A stretch of DNA of 16,926 nucleotides from positions 1 through 16,926 of the forward strand of contig VFLB01000278.1 in NCBI GenBank assembly GCA_009914645.1, in the 5' to 3' direction. Numbering within the stretch: the first letter of the stretch is position 1; the number at the start of each line of letters is the position of its first letter. Positions 15,696-16,926 of this stretch are shown piece by piece. The notes under the pieces are model-generated. The model ran no database searches, was not told the DNA's origin, and worked only from the letters and a program-made list of their open reading frames with translations. Made by a program: the position numbers and the translations under genes. The stretch comes from Synechococcaceae bacterium Bin_79_3. GTDB taxonomy: Bacteria; Cyanobacteriota; Cyanobacteriia; PCC-6307; Cyanobiaceae.

Positions 15696-16617
15696 AACAA
15701 GCCATCAAGCCCTCTCGATAGGTGGGATATTTCAGCTGGTATCCCAGTTGAACCTTGAGAAGTTTGTTGCTTACTCGGCGGTTTTCTTGCCAAAAGCTTT
15801 TTGCCATTGGGCTTAGTTCAGCTTCGATATCGGCATAACTCAAATAATCAGGTAAGCGACAGCCCAGGAGATGGGCTGCATAACTCCAGGTGTTGCTGCT
15901 GGGGGCGGGCAAATCATCAACCACGTTCACAATCGCAGGCAGCTTTTGCACCACTTGGTTTTGCTCTCCCATCAAGAGGCAATGCAGCACAGCACCAACA
16001 ATGTCGTCTACATGAATGCGGCCAAATACTTGGCCCGGTTTGTGCACCATTTTCCCAAGGCCGCGGTTTAGAAGTGCAATCGGATTGCGGCCTGGGCCAT
16101 AAATTCCCGGTAGTCGAAATATTTGAGTGGGCCAGCTTTGTGCCTGCCAGGCTCGTTCGCAGGCCAGCCTGGCAGCGCTGCGGGTTTGCAGCGGCTCAAA
16201 GGGATCGCTTTTTTCATCCACCCAGCCCCCCTTGGCATCGCCATAAACCCCAGTGCTGGATAGATAGCCCGCCCAGCGCAGGGGCAATTGCTGCAATACA
16301 GGCCCTAAACAGCGCAGGCAGGGATCGCTGCCACTGGCTTCCGGCGCCGCAGTGCTGAGTATGTGGGTGGTGCCTATGAGGGCACTTAAGGGGGGTTGTT
16401 CGCCGGTTTCACTGTTGAACAGCAGGTGAGGCCCATCCGCCTGCTGTTGCCGGTGGGTTACCAATACCTTGCCGCCGCGGCGTTTCACCTCAGCGGCCAG
16501 TCTTTTACCGCTGAAGCCGCCACCGATCAGCAGCAGCTGGAAATCAGCGGGCAGCTGCTGCTGCCCTTGGGGGTTGACAAAATCGCGTTTCGCGAATACA
16601 CCTGTACTCGTATTCAC
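15664..16617 (-). CDS. NAD(P)-binding atypical SDR-family epimerase-like protein (YeeZ-like)
   Basis: The Rossmann start LLLIGGGFSGKRLA (28-41 from the GTG at 16617) binds NAD(P). It is followed by YLSSTGVYGD (118-127), RLPGIYGPGRNPI (168-180) and GRIHVDDIVGAVLHCL, the order seen in extended and atypical SDR proteins. The usual catalytic YxxxK is not visible at the expected place: the stretch after FEPLQT reads RSAARLACERAW. It is therefore closer to atypical YeeZ-type SDRs than to a proven sugar epimerase, and its substrate is unknown. I choose GTG 16617 (317 aa); the frame extends to 16776, but those extra residues are Gln/Arg-rich, lack family character and overlap the divergent 58-aa gene. 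The 3' end overlaps the 50-aa ORF. Confidence 0.82.
   Translation of the reverse strand: MNTSTGVFAKRDFVNPQGQQQLPADFQLLLIGGGFSGKRLAAEVKRRGGKVLVTHRQQQADGPHLLFNSETGEQPPLSALIGTTHILSTAAPEASGSDPCLRCLGPVLQQLPLRWAGYLSSTGVYGDAKGGWVDEKSDPFEPLQTRSAARLACERAWQAQSWPTQIFRLPGIYGPGRNPIALLNRGLGKMVHKPGQVFGRIHVDDIVGAVLHCLLMGEQNQVVQKLPAIVNVVDDLPAPSSNTWSYAAHLLGCRLPDYLSYADIEAELSPMAKSFWQENRRVSNKLLKVQLGYQLKYPTYREGLMACFKEEGFSLLG
16574..16602 (+). promoter_or_regulatory. Possible promoter for the 58-aa gene (TTGACA -35)
   Basis: A perfect TTGACA (16574-16579) is followed after 17 bp by TACACC (16597-16602), a weak -10. The spacer contains a TCGCG-TTT-CGCGA dyad. The implied start lies about 25 nt before the ATG at 16633. 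It falls within the SDR coding region on the other strand. Confidence 0.35.
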
Positions 16618-16618
16618 T

Positions 16619-16632
16619 GGTACGTACGTTCC
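16619..16632 (+). promoter_or_regulatory. LexA (SOS) box-like sequence
   Basis: GGTACGTACGTTCC compared with the cyanobacterial LexA consensus RGTACNNNDGTWCB matches at 10 of the 11 informative positions; the mismatch is C at D. It sits between the divergent SDR GTG (16617) and the ATG (16633). Its closeness to the ATG is unusual for a promoter operator, but it would lie just downstream of the TTGACA promoter start. Prediction only. Confidence 0.4.
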
Positions 16633-16809
16633 ATGGTTCAATCTTCGTTGCGGGTTCGCTCTTGCACTCAGCGGGTTAAGCGTTGCATTGCCCCTTCCAT
16701 CCTTACCGCTTTGCTTGCAATGGCGGGCCTGATCCTGCCGGAACAACCACAATTGCAAGAGCAAATCTGCTTGCAATACAGCAGTGCCACCGCTTGTCGG
16801 GTGTGGTGA
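16633..16809 (+). CDS. Small membrane-anchored protein, 58 aa, Cys-containing tail ending ACRVW
   Basis: From the ATG at 16633 to the TGA at 16807-16809. The N-terminus is basic (Arg7, Arg9, Arg14, Lys16, Arg17), followed by a hydrophobic segment of about 17 residues (IAPSILTALLAMAGLIL, 19-35). The short tail, QICLQYSSATACRVW, has Cys46 and Cys55. The layout is that of a signal-anchored small protein with a periplasmic or lumenal tail that could form a disulfide. I recall small picocyanobacterial proteins with a similar ACRVW ending near this locus, but cannot verify this here. Function unknown. It is divergent from the SDR gene and preceded by a LexA-like site. No clear Shine-Dalgarno is seen. 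Confidence 0.6.
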   Translation: MVQSSLRVRSCTQRVKRCIAPSILTALLAMAGLILPEQPQLQEQICLQYSSATACRVW

Positions 16810-16815
16810 ATTTCA

Positions 16816-16838
16816 AAAGCTGCTGTTCTAAGCAGCTT
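16816..16838 (-). terminator. Hairpin between convergent genes, probable weak terminator for the minus-strand gene
   Basis: AAGCTGCT (16817-16824) and AGCAGCTT (16831-16838) form a perfect 8-bp stem with a 6-nt loop. Read on the minus strand, the stem ends in a short T4 run; on the plus strand no T-run follows. The loop contains the minus-strand stop codon, and the right arm lies in that coding sequence. Confidence 0.5.
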
Positions 16839-16926
16839 GCAGATCTAAATTCGCAGCAGGGCTGTTTTGATTAGGGTTAGCCCATTGTAATAAGCGAACA
16901 GCCAATCTGATATCACCGTCTAACCA
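16828..16926 (-). CDS. C-terminal end of an unrecognised minus-strand gene
   Basis: The minus strand is open from the window edge to a TAG at 16828-16830, giving 32 residues that begin WLDGDIRLAVRLLQWANPNQ and end in Leu-Gln-Ala-Ala. The helical, amphipathic segment and the neat convergent spacing to the 58-aa gene (18 bp) suggest a real gene end. Too little is visible to name a family. In related genomes an HNH-type gene lies near here as far as I recall, but nothing in these 32 residues proves that. Confidence 0.5.
   Translation of the reverse strand, partial: WLDGDIRLAVRLLQWANPNQNSPAANLDLQAA

Noticed and set aside
15801..16358. 185-codon plus-strand ORF antisense to the SDR gene
   Set aside because: Composition is that of a shadow frame; the minus strand has an intact Rossmann protein.
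1..16926. tRNA, rRNA, CRISPR, insertion sequence, phage, toxin-antitoxin or defence genes; perfect HIP1 octamer (GCGATCGC)
   Set aside because: None seen on either strand by eye; nearly all bases belong to recognised housekeeping genes.

Overview
The window looks like ordinary core chromosome of a picocyanobacterium of the Synechococcus/Cyanobium/Prochlorococcus (alpha-cyanobacterial) group. The evidence is the gene set and order (pil genes, grpE-dnaJ, TusA-like, rsgA, YbaB/EbfC, murB, murC, gap2, thiL, lumenal cyclophilin, efp, accB, pdxA), the NADP-type photosynthetic GAPDH, and a TLP40-like lumenal cyclophilin. Base composition is roughly half GC, and I saw no perfect HIP1 octamer. That fits a freshwater or brackish Synechococcus/Cyanobium better than low-GC Prochlorococcus, but the genus is inference.

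Layout. (1) 2-301: the 3' end of a plus-strand SGNH-domain protein, tail to tail with a type IV pilus block on the minus strand, pilB-pilT-pilC (4057 down to 306). This block encodes the extension ATPase, the retraction ATPase and the inner-membrane platform protein. (2) 4168-7039, plus strand: the DnaK co-chaperones grpE and dnaJ (1-bp overlap), a TusA-like sulfur-carrier protein, and the ribosome-assembly GTPase rsgA. (3) 7029-9732, minus strand: murC, murB (peptidoglycan precursors) and the nucleoid-associated YbaB/EbfC protein. (4) 9865-10887, plus strand: gap2 of the Calvin cycle, with a strong intrinsic terminator that lies inside the 3' coding end of convergent thiL. (5) 12943-10900, minus strand: a lumenal cyclophilin, then thiL. 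(6) 13002-14056, plus strand: efp-accB. (7) 15435-14096, minus strand: a 113-aa protein of unknown function overlapping pdxA. (8) 15543-16926: a 50-residue single-membrane-span protein, an atypical SDR protein on the minus strand, a divergent 58-residue membrane protein preceded by a LexA-box-like sequence, and the 3' end of an unrecognised minus-strand gene.

The region is very compact. Neighbours often share start/stop bases, convergent genes overlap at their 3' ends, and several genes begin with GTG or TTG. No gap between genes exceeds about 135 bp, so there is no long gene-free stretch. I saw no tRNA, rRNA, CRISPR array, insertion sequence, phage gene or toxin-antitoxin pair.

I did not find a convincing new multi-gene system. 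The items most worth a second look are small: the possible LexA site with its 58-aa membrane protein, the gap2 terminator coded inside thiL, the short PilB that lacks an N-terminal regulatory domain but has an extra C-terminal four-cysteine motif, the 50-aa membrane ORF and the 113-aa unknown protein.
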